Below are positions 49,765-61,150 of a stretch of 64,000 nucleotides of DNA, in pieces. Made by a program: the position numbers and the translations under genes. The stretch's first letter is position 1. Each line of letters starts with the position of its first letter. Origin of the DNA: Meghimatium bilineatum (lineage: Eukaryota > Mollusca > Gastropoda > Stylommatophora > Philomycidae); contig CM067298.1 in the NCBI GenBank assembly GCA_034231615.1, positions 804,834 through 868,833 on the forward strand. The letters are read 5' to 3'. A model generated the notes under the pieces. The model saw nothing but the letters and a program-made list of their open reading frames with translations. It had not been told where the DNA came from and searched no databases.

Positions 49765-50970
49765 GTACTTATGTGTCATGTCATGTATTTTCTCCAGAAC
49801 ATTGTCTTCCCAATGAACTCCCTGAACACTTCTCTGTCTTGGGTGATGGGAGCTTGCATTTTCCAATGATGTATTCATGTTATCTTTAATGTCGTCAGAC
49901 CATCGTCTTCTTGGTCTGCCTTTCCTCCGCCACTCAGGTGCTCTGCCCTCCATTATTTGTCTTTCTAAACAGTTGTGTCTCTTTATATGACCAAACAGGT
50001 TTAGTTTTCTTTTTGTTTCCTTCTTTGCCGCCTTTTTACTTAGGGTCCATGTTTCACAGCCATATATTGCAACCAGAAAAATAAAAGTTTGTAAGTTCGT
50101 AGCATTAACAGTTTCATTTCTATTTTGTTGTTTTTCCATATGTTTTTCAACCATGTTATTTTACAATATGCAATTGCCAATCTCTTCCTTATTTCTGCCA
50201 TGCAGTCTCCTGCACCGTTGATGTTTGTTCCTAAGTATTCAAATTTATCCACACATTCTATCTCGGTATTGTCTATTCTGATTTTTGGTTGTTGTGTTGT
50301 TATATGTTGACATGATTTTTGTTTTCTGCGCGTTTAAATATAACTTTTGCGATGTATTTCTTTGTGTTTTTCATTAGTTGTTACAATCCCTTTATATCGT
50401 TTGAAAGAAGCAATGTGTCGTCTGTGTAGCGTAGTTCAGGGATTTCAAATCCACCAATGTTTAAAGCGTGATAGTCAGCGTTGTGTATATCTTCTCTCAC
50501 ATTCCTCATTATACTTTCTGCGTAGATGTTGAACAGGTATAGGGAGAGTGTGCATCCCTGCCTTACTCCACTCTGTTCCTCAAACCACTCTGAAAGATCT
50601 CCCTTTAACTTCAATGAAGCCTTTTGATCTTTGTTATATTCTTCTATAAGATGGATCAGATGCCTTGGGAAACCCATGCTGTTCATTATTTCCCATAGCT
50701 TTTGGTGTTGACACAGTCGAATGCTTTTCAGTAATCTATGAAGCATATGTGCAGTTCAGTTGAGAATTCCCTACACTTTTCTATAATAAGCCTCATTTTA
50801 AGAATGTGATCTCTTATTCCTCTGGTCGATCTGAAGCTGGCCTGTGTTTCATTTATCTCCATCTTTAATTTTTGTTTGTATCTTTGCATTATGATGTTTA
50901 GCATTATTTTACTTGCTTGACTTATAAGGGCTATAGTTCGGTAATTTGAGCAAATCTGAAGGTCGCCTTT
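49765..50970 (-). mobile_element. LINE fragment inserted in the conserved ORF
   Basis: The minus strand reads GDLQICSNYRTIALISQASK (about 50.96 kb), ELHICFIDY, SGVRQGCTLSLYLFNIYAES, ELRYTDDTLLLSNDI (YADD changed to YTDD), DKFEYLGTNINGAG, AIYGCETWTLSKK and APEWRRKGRPRRRWSDDIKD. Several frameshifts break it. Its outer borders coincide with the break in the flanking ORF, so it inserted into that ORF. Confidence 0.78.
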
Positions 50971-50974
50971 TTCA

Positions 50975-51680
50975 AATATATGTTTTAAGTTATCGGTCTG
51001 TCTCTTCCATGTGGACAACATGTGCTACTAGAATAGATGGAAGACAGTTTCTATTGTGAAAAAGCACAGCCTTAAGACTCAATTTCGGCAAGTCTACAAA
51101 TAGTCTCCATTCTTGTGAGTCATGAGTTATTTTTAAGGCATTCATGAGTCACTCAATATTGGAACAGAATACCAGATTACTTTTCTTTCTGAAGAAAGGC
51201 TCCAAATTCTAGTGGTGCTTTTGATATGAAGTAATTCTGACATCTTCTTGTAGAAGATTCCATCCATTGTTGAAGTACTGATACGAGAAATTCTGCCTTG
51301 TTCTTGGATAAGTCCAAATCACGAACCAGGTCATTTAGTACTTTCTGTGTTATTGTGTGTGGGGGTTGATGATGCACCACAGTGAAAATCTGGATCACTG
51401 CATGCGGATGGACCAGGAGAACCGATCGACTCCCCCTTGTCCTCATTAGATGAATCACAGGAATATTCTGCTGGAAGTTCTGGAGCAGAAAGTCTCCCAC
51501 AATTTGGAACTGGTCTCAATGCGGACGGAATGTTTGGGTGGACTATTATTGACTTCTTTTTGCTTCATTATTCTGCTGGAAAGAAGAGGAATCAAACAGA
51601 AGTCAGTTATGTGGTTGCTAGGCTCTCTCCACACCACAAGAACTGCAAACAGCATTGATGATCTTTTGCCATTCAACCAC
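50975..51680 (-). pseudogene. Transposon-like conserved ORF, N-terminal part
   Basis: Minus-strand pieces are PNIPSALRPVPNCGRLSAPE (about 51.52 kb), a Ser/Asp-rich spacer, LNDLVRDLDLSKNKAEFLVS (51.3 kb), and after a shift DSQEWRLFVDLPKLSLKAVL with FHNRNCLPSILVAHVV (51.1-51.0 kb). The order is that of the family and continues with 49125-49764 once the LINE is removed. Several shifts and stops show long decay. Confidence 0.6.
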
Positions 51681-51834
51681 TGTGAAAGTTATTTTGAACA
51701 TATAACATGGCATGTGCAGTGCCCAAGGCTTGTCTGGTCACCAACTTCACAAATGAAGTAAAGATGGCACTAAGTACAGATATGTTTATACCTTTGTATA
51801 TCTGTGGTAAAGATCTTAGTGGATCACAAACTCA

Positions 51835-52000
51835 ACTTGCTTATATTTGTGTATATCAGTGGTAGAGAGGTTGGTGGACCACAAACTCAACTTGCTTATA
51901 TTTGTGTATATCAGTGGTAGAGAGGTTGGTGGACCACAAACTCAACTTGCTTAAATTTCTGTATATCAGTGGTAGAGAGGTTGGTGGACCACACACTCCA
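51835..52000. repeat. 55-bp tandem repeat (3 copies)
   Basis: The core gtagagaggttggtggacca recurs every 55 bp. Confidence 0.85.
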
Positions 52001-52007
52001 CTTACTT

Positions 52008-52620
52008 ACATAAAACTAATACTAGCTGAGCTGTGGCTTACATAAAACTAGCACTAGCTGAGCTGTGCTTACATAAAACTAACACTAGCTGAGCTGTGCT
52101 TACATAAAACTAACACTAGCTGAGCTGTGCTTACATAAAACATAAAACTAACACTAGCTGAGCTGTGCTTACATAAAACTAACACTAGCTGAGCTGTGCT
52201 TACATAAAATTAACACTAGCTGAGCTGTGCTTACATAAAAATAACACTAGCTGAGCTGTGGCTTACATAAAACTAACACTAGCTGAGCTGTGATTACATA
52301 AACCTAACACAGCTGAGCTGTGCTTACATAAAACTAACACTAGCTGAGCTGTGGCTTACATAAAACTAACACTAGCTGAGCTGTGCTTACATAAAACTAA
52401 CACTAGCTGAGCTGTGCTTACATAAAATTAACACTAGCTGAGCTGTGCTTACATAAAAATAACACTAGCTGAGCTGTGGCTTACATAAAACTAACACTAG
52501 CTGAGCTGTGATTACATAAAACTAACACTAGCTGAGCTGTGATTACATAAAACTAACACTAGCTGAGCTGTGCTTACATAAAACTAACACTAGCTGAGCT
52601 GTGGCTTACATACAAAATTC
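52008..52620. repeat. 31-bp minisatellite, ~20 copies
   Basis: The core is actaacactagctgagctgt. Variants (gtggctt, gtgatt, aaaatt, aaaata) recur in the same order, so a block of about 250 bp appears duplicated. Confidence 0.93.
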
Positions 52621-52647
52621 TTATTCATAGAATGCTCTTCACAGAAT

Positions 52648-53012
52648 AAATGTTATTCACACAGAACACTCTTCAAATGTTATTCACACAGAACACTCTT
52701 CAAATGTTATTCACACAGAACACTCTTCAAATGTTATTCACACAGAACACTCTTCAAATGTTATTCACACAGAACACTCTTCAAATGTTATTCACACAGA
52801 ACACTCTTCAAATGTTATTCACACAGAACACTCTTCAAATGTTATTCACACAGAACACTCTTCAAATGTTATTCACACAGAACACTCTTCAAATGTTATT
52901 CACACAGAACACTCTTCAAATGTTATTCACACAGAACACTCTTCAAATGTTATTCACACAGAAAACTCTTCAAATGTTATTCACACAGAACACTCTTCAA
53001 ATGTTATTCATA
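52648..53012. repeat. 27-bp minisatellite, ~13 copies
   Basis: The unit (core ttattcacacagaacactct) is almost invariant. It ends about 25 bp from the exon 3 donor. Confidence 0.95.
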
Positions 53013-53039
53013 GAATGCTGGCAAAGTTCATCAAATTAC

Positions 53040-53230
53040 CTTTCTATATTGTCTAAAGCCTCAGCAACAAGAGTCAGTGGTTTATGTACTAAATGTCTGA
53101 GATTTGGCTGCAGAAGTGGCAAGCATAGGTTCCACTGGGTTACACATCCCAACTGTATCACTTTAGGATTACCTAATCGTATTGCATTCATAACTGCTTC
53201 TTCACATCTCTTGATTGCTTGCAGACGAAC
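53040..53230 (-). CDS. CFAP46: CFAP46-like gene, exon 3
   Basis: This 191-nt exon (63 codons + AG) starts in phase 0: KSIVD-VRLQAIKRCEEAVMN. It continues AIRLGNPKVIQLGCVTQWNL, CLPLLQPNLRHLVHKPLTLV and AEALDNIE. The acceptor is CACTTTGTAG|GTTCGT and the donor GAAAG|GTAATT. The RCEEAVxNAIRLGNPxVIQ and TQWNLCLPLLQ blocks are strongly reminiscent of CFAP46 and underlie the naming. The plus-strand frame over it, joined to the 27-bp array, is a shadow. Confidence 0.87.
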
Positions 53231-53407
53231 CTACAAAGTGGATATTTAAAGTAATTGTTGGCACATCCAGCTAATAATCATGTTTTGGACATGAATAATC
53301 ATTATAAACATGGAGACATTTCCCTTCAAATAATTACCAAAGTCTCAGAAGATAATCTGACAAAGTGGAGACAGTGTTTCTGTAACAAATAATCATATCT
53401 GTTACAG

Positions 53408-54030
53408 GATGTCAGTCCATAAGGTTATACAACTGTTTGACATCTGTTACATCATGTCAGTCCATAAGGTTATACAACTGTTTGACATCTGTTACATCAT
53501 GTCAGTCCATAAGGTTATACAACTGTTTGACATCTCTTACATCATGTCAGTCCATAAGGTTATACAACTGTTTGACATCTCTTACATCATGTCAGTCCAT
53601 AAGGTTATACAACTGTTTGACATCTGTTACAGGATGTCAGTCCATAAGGTTATACAACTGTTTGACATCTCTTACATCATGTCAGTCCATAAGGTTATAC
53701 AACTGTTTGACATCTCTTACATCATGTCAGTCCATAAGGTTATACAACTGTTTGACATCTGTTACATCATGTCAGTCCATAAGGTTATACAACTGTTTGA
53801 CATCTGTTACAGGATGTCAGTCCATAAGGTTATACAACTGTTTGACATCTCTTACATCATGTCAGTCCATAAGGTTATACAACTGTTTGACATCTCTTAC
53901 ATCATGTCAGTCCATAAGGTTATACAACTGTTTGACATCTGTTACATCATGTCAGTCCATAAGGTTATACAACTGTTTGACATCTGTTACAGGATGTCAG
54001 TCCATAAGGTTATACAACTGTTTGACATCT
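53408..54030. repeat. 45-bp minisatellite with 180-bp higher-order unit
   Basis: Thirteen to fourteen copies of a 45-bp unit (core ccataaggttatacaactgt). Variants of the last positions (ctgttacatc, ctcttacatc, ctgttacagg) follow a four-unit order that repeats at least twice, a 180-bp higher-order repeat. Confidence 0.93.
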
Positions 54031-54150
54031 GTTAATCTTACAACTGTTTGATGTGTACATCTTACAACTGTTTGATGTGTACATCTTACAACTGTTTGAT
54101 GTGTACATCTTACAACTGTTTGATGTGTACATCTTACAACTGTTTGATTG
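54031..54150. repeat. 24-bp minisatellite, 5 copies
   Basis: The unit (core acatcttacaactgtttgat) shares caactgtttga with the 45-bp array before it. Confidence 0.9.
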
Positions 54151-54151
54151 T

Positions 54152-54600
54152 CTATTGTCTTTCCCCAGGTGGTTTGTGATCCACTCTTGCCATTAAGCAT
54201 AGGGGTGATTGGAGCTCGAGCTTGCGTTCTAAAGCCAGATGTGTGGCCTCGGCTGTGCTATGGCCGTGTCTGTACAGGATGTCTCTGACGTTTTCTATCC
54301 ATCTTTTCCGTGGTCTTCCTCTGGCTTTGTACCCTGATCTCATTTGGTTATATGCTTGTACGAGCAACTTTTCGTGATGCATTCTCATAATGTGGCCAAA
54401 CCACTCGATCTGTTCTCTCTATGTAATCTGTACAAGATATTATACCTATTCTTTCCCTGATATATTCATTTCGTAATCTATCAAGCCTGGTGACACCGGC
54501 AGCTTTCCTCAAGCATTTCATCTCACATGTCAATATCTTTCTGTAATGTGAAGATGAGAGAGACCAGGTTTGGCACTGGTAAAACAGTAACACTGGTAAC
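54152..54600 (-). mobile_element. LINE RT 3' fragment
   Basis: The minus strand reads FYQCQTWSLSSSHYRKILTC, MKCLRKAAGVTRLDRLRNEY and, after a shift, MRMHHEKLLVQAYNQMRSGY with RGRPRKRWIENVRDIL. This is the usual C-terminal block of a LINE ORF. It is 5'-truncated. Confidence 0.75.
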
Positions 54601-54949
54601 ACACTGGTAACTGTTTGATAACTGTTATAAATCTTATAACTGTTTGATGTGTACATCTTATAACTGCTTTTATAAATCTTATAACTGTTTTTATATCTAT
54701 CTCAGACATAAAAATAACATTTGAGCTACAGGCCTCACAGTTTGTGGACAGCCTCAACATGGGTGGTTGAATTAATGAAGAAATCTATTGCAAGGGTCAG
54801 AGTTGTGCCCTGTTGTTGACAGCATCATTTTCGAAATACCATCAATCAAAAAATGTGATAATCTGGGGGTGTTAATAAAAGGGGAAAGACGAAATTCATA
54901 AAGAAAACAGATAGAATGATATTGTCTAAAAATATGACACACAACTAAC

Positions 54950-55259
54950 ATCAACAATAGATGTGTGACATACAACTTACATCAATAATACATGTGTGAC
55001 ATACAACTTACATCAATAATACATGTGTGACATACAACTTACATCAACAATAGATGTGTGACATACAACTAACATCAAAAATAGATGTGTGACACACAAC
55101 TTACATCAATAATACATGTGTGACATACAACTTACATCAATAATACATGTGTGACACACAACTAACATCAACAATAGATGTGTGACACACAACTAACATC
55201 AACAATAGATGTGTGACACACAACTAACATCAACAATAGATGTGTGACACACAACTTAC
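54950..55259. repeat. 31-bp minisatellite seeded at the exon 2 donor
   Basis: About ten copies of a 31-bp unit. On the minus strand each reads CTATTGTTGATGTAAGTTGT or the variant GATGTTAGT, a near copy of the exon 2 end and its donor (CTATTGTCGAT|GTAAGT). Roughly half keep the consensus GTAAGT. Confidence 0.92.
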
Positions 55260-55358
55260 ATCGACAATAGACTTGTGATAGGTTTCCTGCTTGTCTCCCA
55301 ATGTTCTCACCATAAGCTCACACTCAGCAAACTCCAGCTCTAGGCGAAAGGCTGGATC
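55260..55358 (-). CDS. CFAP46: CFAP46-like gene, exon 2
   Basis: This 99-nt exon is 33 codons, phase 0 at both ends: CDVK-DPAFRLELEFAECEL, then MVRTLGDKQETYHKSIVD. The acceptor is TATATTCTCAG|GATCC and the donor GTCGAT|GTAAGT, the best donor of the set. The intron just past the donor is a minisatellite made of copies of this donor. The plus side is unremarkable. Confidence 0.82.
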
Positions 55359-55404
55359 CTGAGAATATAATATCATGTATATACATATAATGTCATTTCT
55401 ATCC

Positions 55405-55548
55405 ATATCTTCTTCTTCTGTGTTCGTTCTCAAACTCCTGCAGATTAGCAGGATATAGTCTGAAGAACGGAATGCGTTGTGTCATGGTTTACAGCATTGC
55501 TGTAATATCTGCGCCTTTCGGCCTGACACATCCGACTTCAGCATGCTA
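55405..55548 (-). mobile_element. Dispersed SINE-like repeat with (GAA)n tail, copy 3
   Basis: Minus-strand match to 43370-43500 (gtcggatgtgtcaggccgaa ... agaagaag). The tail is (GAA)n at about 55405. Confidence 0.6.
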
Positions 55549-55549
55549 T

Positions 55550-56125
55550 CCATATGTCATGTCTATACCTATAATGCTATTTCTATCCATGCCATGTCTA
55601 TACATATAATGCCATTTCTATCCATATATCATGTTAGATAATATAATGTCATGTCTATAAATATAATGTCATGTCTATACATATAATGTCATGTCTATAC
55701 ATATAATGTCATGTCTATACATATAATGTCATGTCTATATATATAATGTCATGTCTATACATATAATGTCATGTCTATATATATAAGGATATGTCTATAC
55801 ATATAATGTCATGTCTATACATATAACGTCGTGTCTATACATATAATGTTATGTCTATACATATAATGTCATGTCTAGATATATAATGTCATGTCTATAA
55901 ATATAATGTCATGTCTATAAATATAATGTCATGTCTATAAATATAATGTCATGTCTATACATATAATGTCATGTCTATACATATAATGTCATGTCTATAT
56001 ATATAAGGATATGTCTATATATATAAGGTTATGTCTATACATATAATGTCATGTCTATACATATAATGTCATGTCTATACATATAATGTCATGTCTATAC
56101 ATATAATGTCATGTCTATACATAAT
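55550..56125. repeat. 20-bp minisatellite
   Basis: About 27 units of atgtctatacatataatgtc with variants (ataaata, atatata, aaggat). Confidence 0.93.
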
Positions 56126-56202
56126 GAAAGTGATTTTTAAAATATAATAGTAAAAATAAAAAAATGGATGATACCAGAGTAGACATAGCAGAAGGACTAT
56201 AT

Positions 56203-56412
56203 ATGTGAAGTCTATATATGTGAAGTCTATATATGTGAAGTCTATATATGTGAAGTATATATATGTGAAGTATATATATGTGAAGTCTATATATGTGAGT
56301 TCTATATATGTGAATTCTATATATGTGAAGTCTATATATGTGAAGTCTATATATGTGAAGTCTATATATGTGAAGTCTATATATGTGAATTCTATATATG
56401 TGAAGTCTATAT
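56203..56412. repeat. 15-bp minisatellite, ~14 copies
   Basis: Unit tgtgaagtctatata. It may have evolved from the neighbouring 20-bp array, since both contain gtctata. Confidence 0.9.
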
Positions 56413-56441
56413 TACTGTATGGTACTGAAACATGGCATATA

Positions 56442-57558
56442 CAGTCATCCCTCAGTTATTGCGGTTAATAGGGACCAGAACCGACAGTTATAAGTGAAAA
56501 ACCGCGAAGTAGTGCCATCCTCTCAATTTTAACATGCGTACATTTTTTGTGTATGTATAATATCAATAAGTGTATATGAAACCATATAAGTGCATATGTT
56601 ATCATTAGAACATTAAAGAATAGTTTCAAACATGTAAATAAAATATGAATAGTATAAATAACATACATAAAATAATGTATAAATAATATAAATATGATAT
56701 GTGTGTGTGTGTAACATATGTAGATATAACTAATGTGTACATACTGTAAATATGGTACTAGGCTGAGGTTCATTTTTGTCGTTTTTGTTCAACTCTCCTT
56801 CAGGAACCAGGCTATCATACAGGCCTTTGGCTTTAGTCCGAATCATATTGGTATCGAGACTAACCTTCTTTTCCCGACAGTCCGATATCCACACTGATAG
56901 GCATTCTCCATTTTCACCATTCGCTTATTATGAGAAGTCACAACTCGCTTAGTGACCTTGGAGAATGATATCGAGGCAGTTTTACGAATATTCACTTCAT
57001 CTTTTTTTATGTAGTGAACCGTCGATTCGTTCAATCCGTAATGGCGTGAAACAGACGCATAGCTATGGCCTGCCTTAAGTATGTCCAATAAATTAACTTT
57101 CTCATTCAATGTCATCATTTTTCTCTTCTTCTTGGGTTCACTAGAGGATTTAGAGAGTGGAGGACGTTTAGGAGCCATTTTCAAGGGCATCACAAGCACT
57201 ATTTTGAACAAAAAGACACAAGAGAACAGCAAATATTAGCCACACCTCGAGACTAAGCATCACTCAAACATTGATTTGAATGAGTGCAGTCGTCTTCACT
57301 GGGTATGAGAGCAATGGTGGGGGAAACGTCTAGTCCAATCAGCTTGCACGATTCCAGAGTCTGGAAGGATATCAAATGGTGGGATGCTAGCCAGCCAATC
57401 AGAGATGTGGATTTTGAATTGTGTGGGCACACCCTGCCTTCTGCTGGCTTGCTGGTAACTTTCACACCATAATTCCTCAATTTTTATGAATATTTTGTAA
57501 CACACCGCGATGTACTGAGACCGCGATAAATGAACCTCGAAGTAGCGAGGGATGACTG
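56442..57558 (-). mobile_element. Tigger deletion derivative
   Basis: The 1,117-bp element has terminal inverted repeats starting CAGTCATCCCTC on both ends and TA on both sides (56440-56441, 57559-57560). Only the N-terminal, DNA-binding part of the transposase remains, so it is non-autonomous. Its TIR differs from the ends proposed for the Tigger at 6571-9054, so two families are present. Confidence 0.88.
56765..57180 (-). pseudogene. Tigger transposase N-terminal fragment
   Basis: The minus frame starts MAPKRPPLSKSSSEPKKKRK (ATG at about 57178) and shows a CENP-B-type helix-turn-helix, MTLNEKVNLLDILKAGHSYA followed by SVSRHYGLNESTVHYIKKDE. The frame then shifts near 56.9 kb; the other frame continues KKVSLDTNMIRTKAKGLYDS LVPEG. 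The DDE catalytic domain is absent. It could bind TIRs if expressed but cannot catalyse transposition. Confidence 0.8.
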
Positions 57559-57644
57559 TAATCCAGAAAATTACATCAAAACTGAAGATATTTCTCAATA
57601 GATGTCAGACATTTACTTCACATTCGATGGTCACGGTTAATGAG

Positions 57645-58545
57645 TTATAGAAGAGATGATGAGTTATAGAAGAGATGATGAGTTATAGATGAGATGATGA
57701 GTTATAGAAGATGATGTGTTATAGATGAGATGATGAGTTATAGAAGAGATGATGAGTTATAGATGAGATGATGAGTTATAGATGAGATAATGAGTTATAG
57801 AAGAGATGATGAGTTATAGATGAGATAATGAGTTATAGAAGATGATGTGTTATAGATGAGATGATGAGTTATAGAAGAGATGATGAGTTATAGATGAGAT
57901 GATGAGTTATAGATGAGATAATGAGTTATAGATGAGATAATGAGTTATAGATGAGATGATGAGTTATAGATGAGATAATGAGTTATAGATGAGATAATGA
58001 GTTATAGAAGAGATGATGAGTTATAGATGAGATGATGAGTTATAGATGAGATAATGAGTTATAGAAGAGATGATGTGTTATAGATGAGATGATGAGTTAT
58101 AGAAGATGATGTGTTATAGATGAGATGATGAGTTATAGAAGAGATGATGAGTTATAGATGAGATGATGAGTTATAGATGAGATAATGAGTTATAGATGAG
58201 ATAATGAGTTATAGATGAGATGATGAGTTATAGATGAGATAATGAGTTATAGATGAGATAATGAGTTATAGAAGAGATGATGAGTTATAGAAGAGATGAT
58301 GTGTTATAGATGAGATGATGAGTTATAGAAGATGATGTGTTATAGATGAGATGATGAGTTATAGAAGAGATGATGAGTTATAGATGAGATGATGAGTTAT
58401 AGATGAGATAATGAGTTATAGATGAGATAATGAGTTATAGATGAGATGATGAGTTATAGATGAGATAATGAGTTATAGAAGAGATGATGAGTTATAGATG
58501 AGATAATGAGTTATAGATGAGATGATGAGTTATAGATGATCTTTC
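57645..58545. repeat. 19-bp minisatellite, left block
   Basis: Units with the core gagatgatgagttatagaag and variants atgagataatg and gatgatgtgtt. Block order repeats over several hundred bases. It is split by LINE family B copy 2. Confidence 0.93.
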
Positions 58546-59782
58546 TTCTTCTTCTTTCGTTCACTTGAAACATGTCTATATCTGTAATTCTGTCTCCTTA
58601 ATAAAACTCACTGTCTTTTGTAGTTCATACAGTGTCCCATAGAGCTTTGATTCCAGTGTTGTTTCCTCTGGCCAATATATCTGCCTCAGCGTTTCGTGCT
58701 CAGAACACTCTTGAAGTATATGTTTGGCACTCTGTGCTGCCTGTCCACATGTACACATGGCCGTGTTGCCAATCTTGAACTTTGTATACATGTGACTGCG
58801 GAGTCGGTTGTGTCCTGTTCTGAGACGTAGAATTATAACTTGTTCTGATCTGTTCATATTGTGATAGTCATCTTGTGTTGGTGTTTGTGGCTTTCTTATT
58901 GACTTGATCATCTGTTTTTTCTGATGGTAGGTGATTGGTATATCTGGTTGGTCTTCGGCAGCACCTTCCTTAGCCAGTTGGTCTGCTTTTTCATTTCCTG
59001 GTATTCCACAGTGAGAGGGTATCCACTGCATGGTTACCCTATACTGGTAAGACAATTCGCTAAGTAGTTTTTGCAAGTCTGTTAGTTTTCCAGACTGGAG
59101 AGCTTGAAGCACTGACCTTGCATCTGTCAGGAATACCACAGGCTGTAGGTCAGAGTTGGAGTTCAGCAGTTTTTTAGCTGCCACACTAATTGCCTGGATT
59201 TCTGCATCATAATTATTGCAGAATTTTCCTGTCGGTGTTCTGATTGTATCTCTAGGCTTGTGTGGATATTCTATATATACACCTGCACCTCCATTCCTCA
59301 CAGCATTCTGTGCTGACCCATCTGTGTACACTCTGACCCATATATCTTGTGGATATTCCTCATCCAGGAAACTGAGGGTGACTGTCATTCGCTGCACACT
59401 GTTCTGTTCGTCCTCGCTTAGTATTCTTTCACATGGGTCTGAATGTATATTGGCATTCCATGGCTTTCACTCCACGGGGTTTGCTCTGGTACAGACCTTA
59501 AGGGGCTGTCAACTTCAGGTAGGTCTGTAAGTTGTCTACGGAGTCGTTTAGCTTGATGGATAAAGCTGCTCCTTTTCAGTCGTCCCATTGCTAGATTTTG
59601 GAATCTTTCCTTCATTGGATGACTTGGCATACACTGAATCTTTTCTGCTTGAATTAGTACTTTTGTGTCTCTGCGTTCGCCAAGTGTTTGCATTCTTCCC
59701 ATTTTCTGCATCTCTGCTATGGGTGTTGATTTCATTGCTCCCAACATTATTCTAAGTGCCTGGTTTTGCACTTTATCTAGAT
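58546..59782 (-). mobile_element. LINE family B, 5'-truncated copy 2
   Basis: The minus strand aligns to 29358-30600 with few differences and ends at the same (GAA)n tail. agttatagatgat (13 bp) is present at both junctions, a likely target-site duplication, although the site is itself a repeat unit. The 5' truncation lies at the RT thumb. Confidence 0.92.
58576..59771 (-). pseudogene. LINE family B copy 2: RT thumb, RNase H and Cys motif
   Basis: The frame 59418-59771 (QNQALRLMLGAM-like thumb) is joined to 58576-59397 by a single missing C near 59425. At the matching place in copy 1, about 30242, both Cs are present. The RNase H is intact here: VYTDGSAQNA, YDAEIQAISV, FLTDARSVLQ and GNEKADQLAKEG. 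The C-terminus is CTCGQAAQSAKHILQECSEH. This copy shows the sense codons at both C-terminal lesions of copy 1 (TAA and the 2-bp deletion). Confidence 0.88.
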
Positions 59783-60700
59783 CAGTTATAGATGATGAGT
59801 TATAGATGAGATGATGAGTTATAGAAGAGATGATGAGTTATAGATGAGATAATGAGTTATAGATGATGAGTTATAGAAGAGATGATGAGGTATAGAAGAG
59901 ATTATGAGTTATAGAACAGATGATGAGTTATAGATGAGATGATGAGTTATAGAAGAGATGATGAGTTATAGAAGAGATGATGAGTTATAGAAGAGATGAT
60001 GAGTTATAGATGAGATGATGAGTTATAGAAGAGATGATGAGTTATAGATGAGATGATGAGTTATAGAAGAGATGATCAGTTATAGATGAGATGATGAGTT
60101 ATAGAAGAGATGATGAGTTATAGATGAAATGATGAGTTATAGAAGAGATGATGAGTTATAGAAGAGATGATGAGTTATAGATGAGATGATGAGTTATAGA
60201 AGAGATGATGAGTTATAGAAGAGATTATGAGTTATAGAAGAGATGATGAGTTATAGATGAGATGATGAGTTATAGAAGAGATGATGAGTTATAGAAGAGA
60301 TGATGAGTTATAGATGAGATGATGAGTTATAGAAGAGATGATGAGTTATAGATGAGATGATGAGTTATAGATGAAATGATGAGTTATAGAAGAGATGATG
60401 AGTTATAGAAGAGATGATGAGTTATAGAAGAGATGATGAGTTATAGAAGAGATGATGAGTTATAGATGAGATGATGAGTTATAGAAGAGATGATGAGTTA
60501 TAGAAGAGATGATGAGTTATAGATGAAATGATGAGTTATAGAAGAGAGGATGTGTTATAGAAGAGAGATGAGTTATAGAAGAGATGATGAGTTATAGATG
60601 AGATGATGAGTTATAGAAGAGAGATGAGTTATAGAAGAGAGGTTGTGTTATAGAAGAGAGATGAGTTATAGAAGAGATGATGAGTTATAAAAGAGTTTAT
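59783..60700. repeat. 19-bp minisatellite, right block
   Basis: The same unit as 57645-58545. The last 150 bp contain shortened 17-bp units (agagatgagttataga) and more mutations. Confidence 0.93.
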
Positions 60701-60955
60701 GACTTAAAGGAAGAAAACATACCAGTGCCTGTAAAGGTAGAGATAAAAAGTAAAAATATGAAGATGGACAGTAAATACCCTCAGAAATAAGCATGACAAC
60801 ATAACTAAACAGGCACGGGACTGAAAACCACAGGGAAAGAGCTAGAAGATTAAAGAATACCTGGAGAAGAACAGTGGAGGAAAATACCAAATCAATGGTG
60901 ACCTCATAGACCAAAATGTTGTTTGTCCACATGATGATGATGACCATTTGTTACA
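60700..60955 (+). mobile_element. LINE 3'-end scrap
   Basis: A plus frame reads NHRERARRLKNTWRRTVEEN followed by TKSM, a LINE C-terminal block ending in a gatgatgatgac tail. It is very short. Confidence 0.5.
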
Positions 60956-60974
60956 TCTACTTGTGAAATTCAGT

Positions 60975-61150
60975 TAGAGATGTGTCCTTGCCTATAAGTT
61001 CATAGATGGATAAAAGTTCTATATGTCCTTGCCTATAAGTTCATAGATGGATAAAAGTTCTATATGTCCTTGCCTATACGTTCATAGATGGATAAAAGTT
61101 CTATATGTCCTTGCCTATAAGTTCATAGATGGCTAAAAGTTCATAGATGG
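60975..61150. repeat. 41-bp tandem repeat (4 copies)
   Basis: The core tataagttcatagatggata repeats at 41-bp spacing, with the last copy shortened. Confidence 0.88.

Larger units (their letters stand above)
56410..57630 (+). mobile_element. LINE fragment split by a Tigger element
   Basis: Left of the Tigger the plus strand reads ILLYGTETWHI and right of it IQKITSKLKIFLNRCQTF. Removing the insertion and one TA joins these in frame as a LINE C-terminal block. Only about 100 bp of the LINE is visible. Confidence 0.6.

Noticed and set aside
52650-53249. 199-codon plus frame
   Set aside because: The first two thirds is the 27-bp array and the rest is antisense to exon 3 of the host gene.
53409-54051. 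Two overlapping plus frames of over 200 codons
   Set aside because: They are translations of the 45-bp array in two frames.
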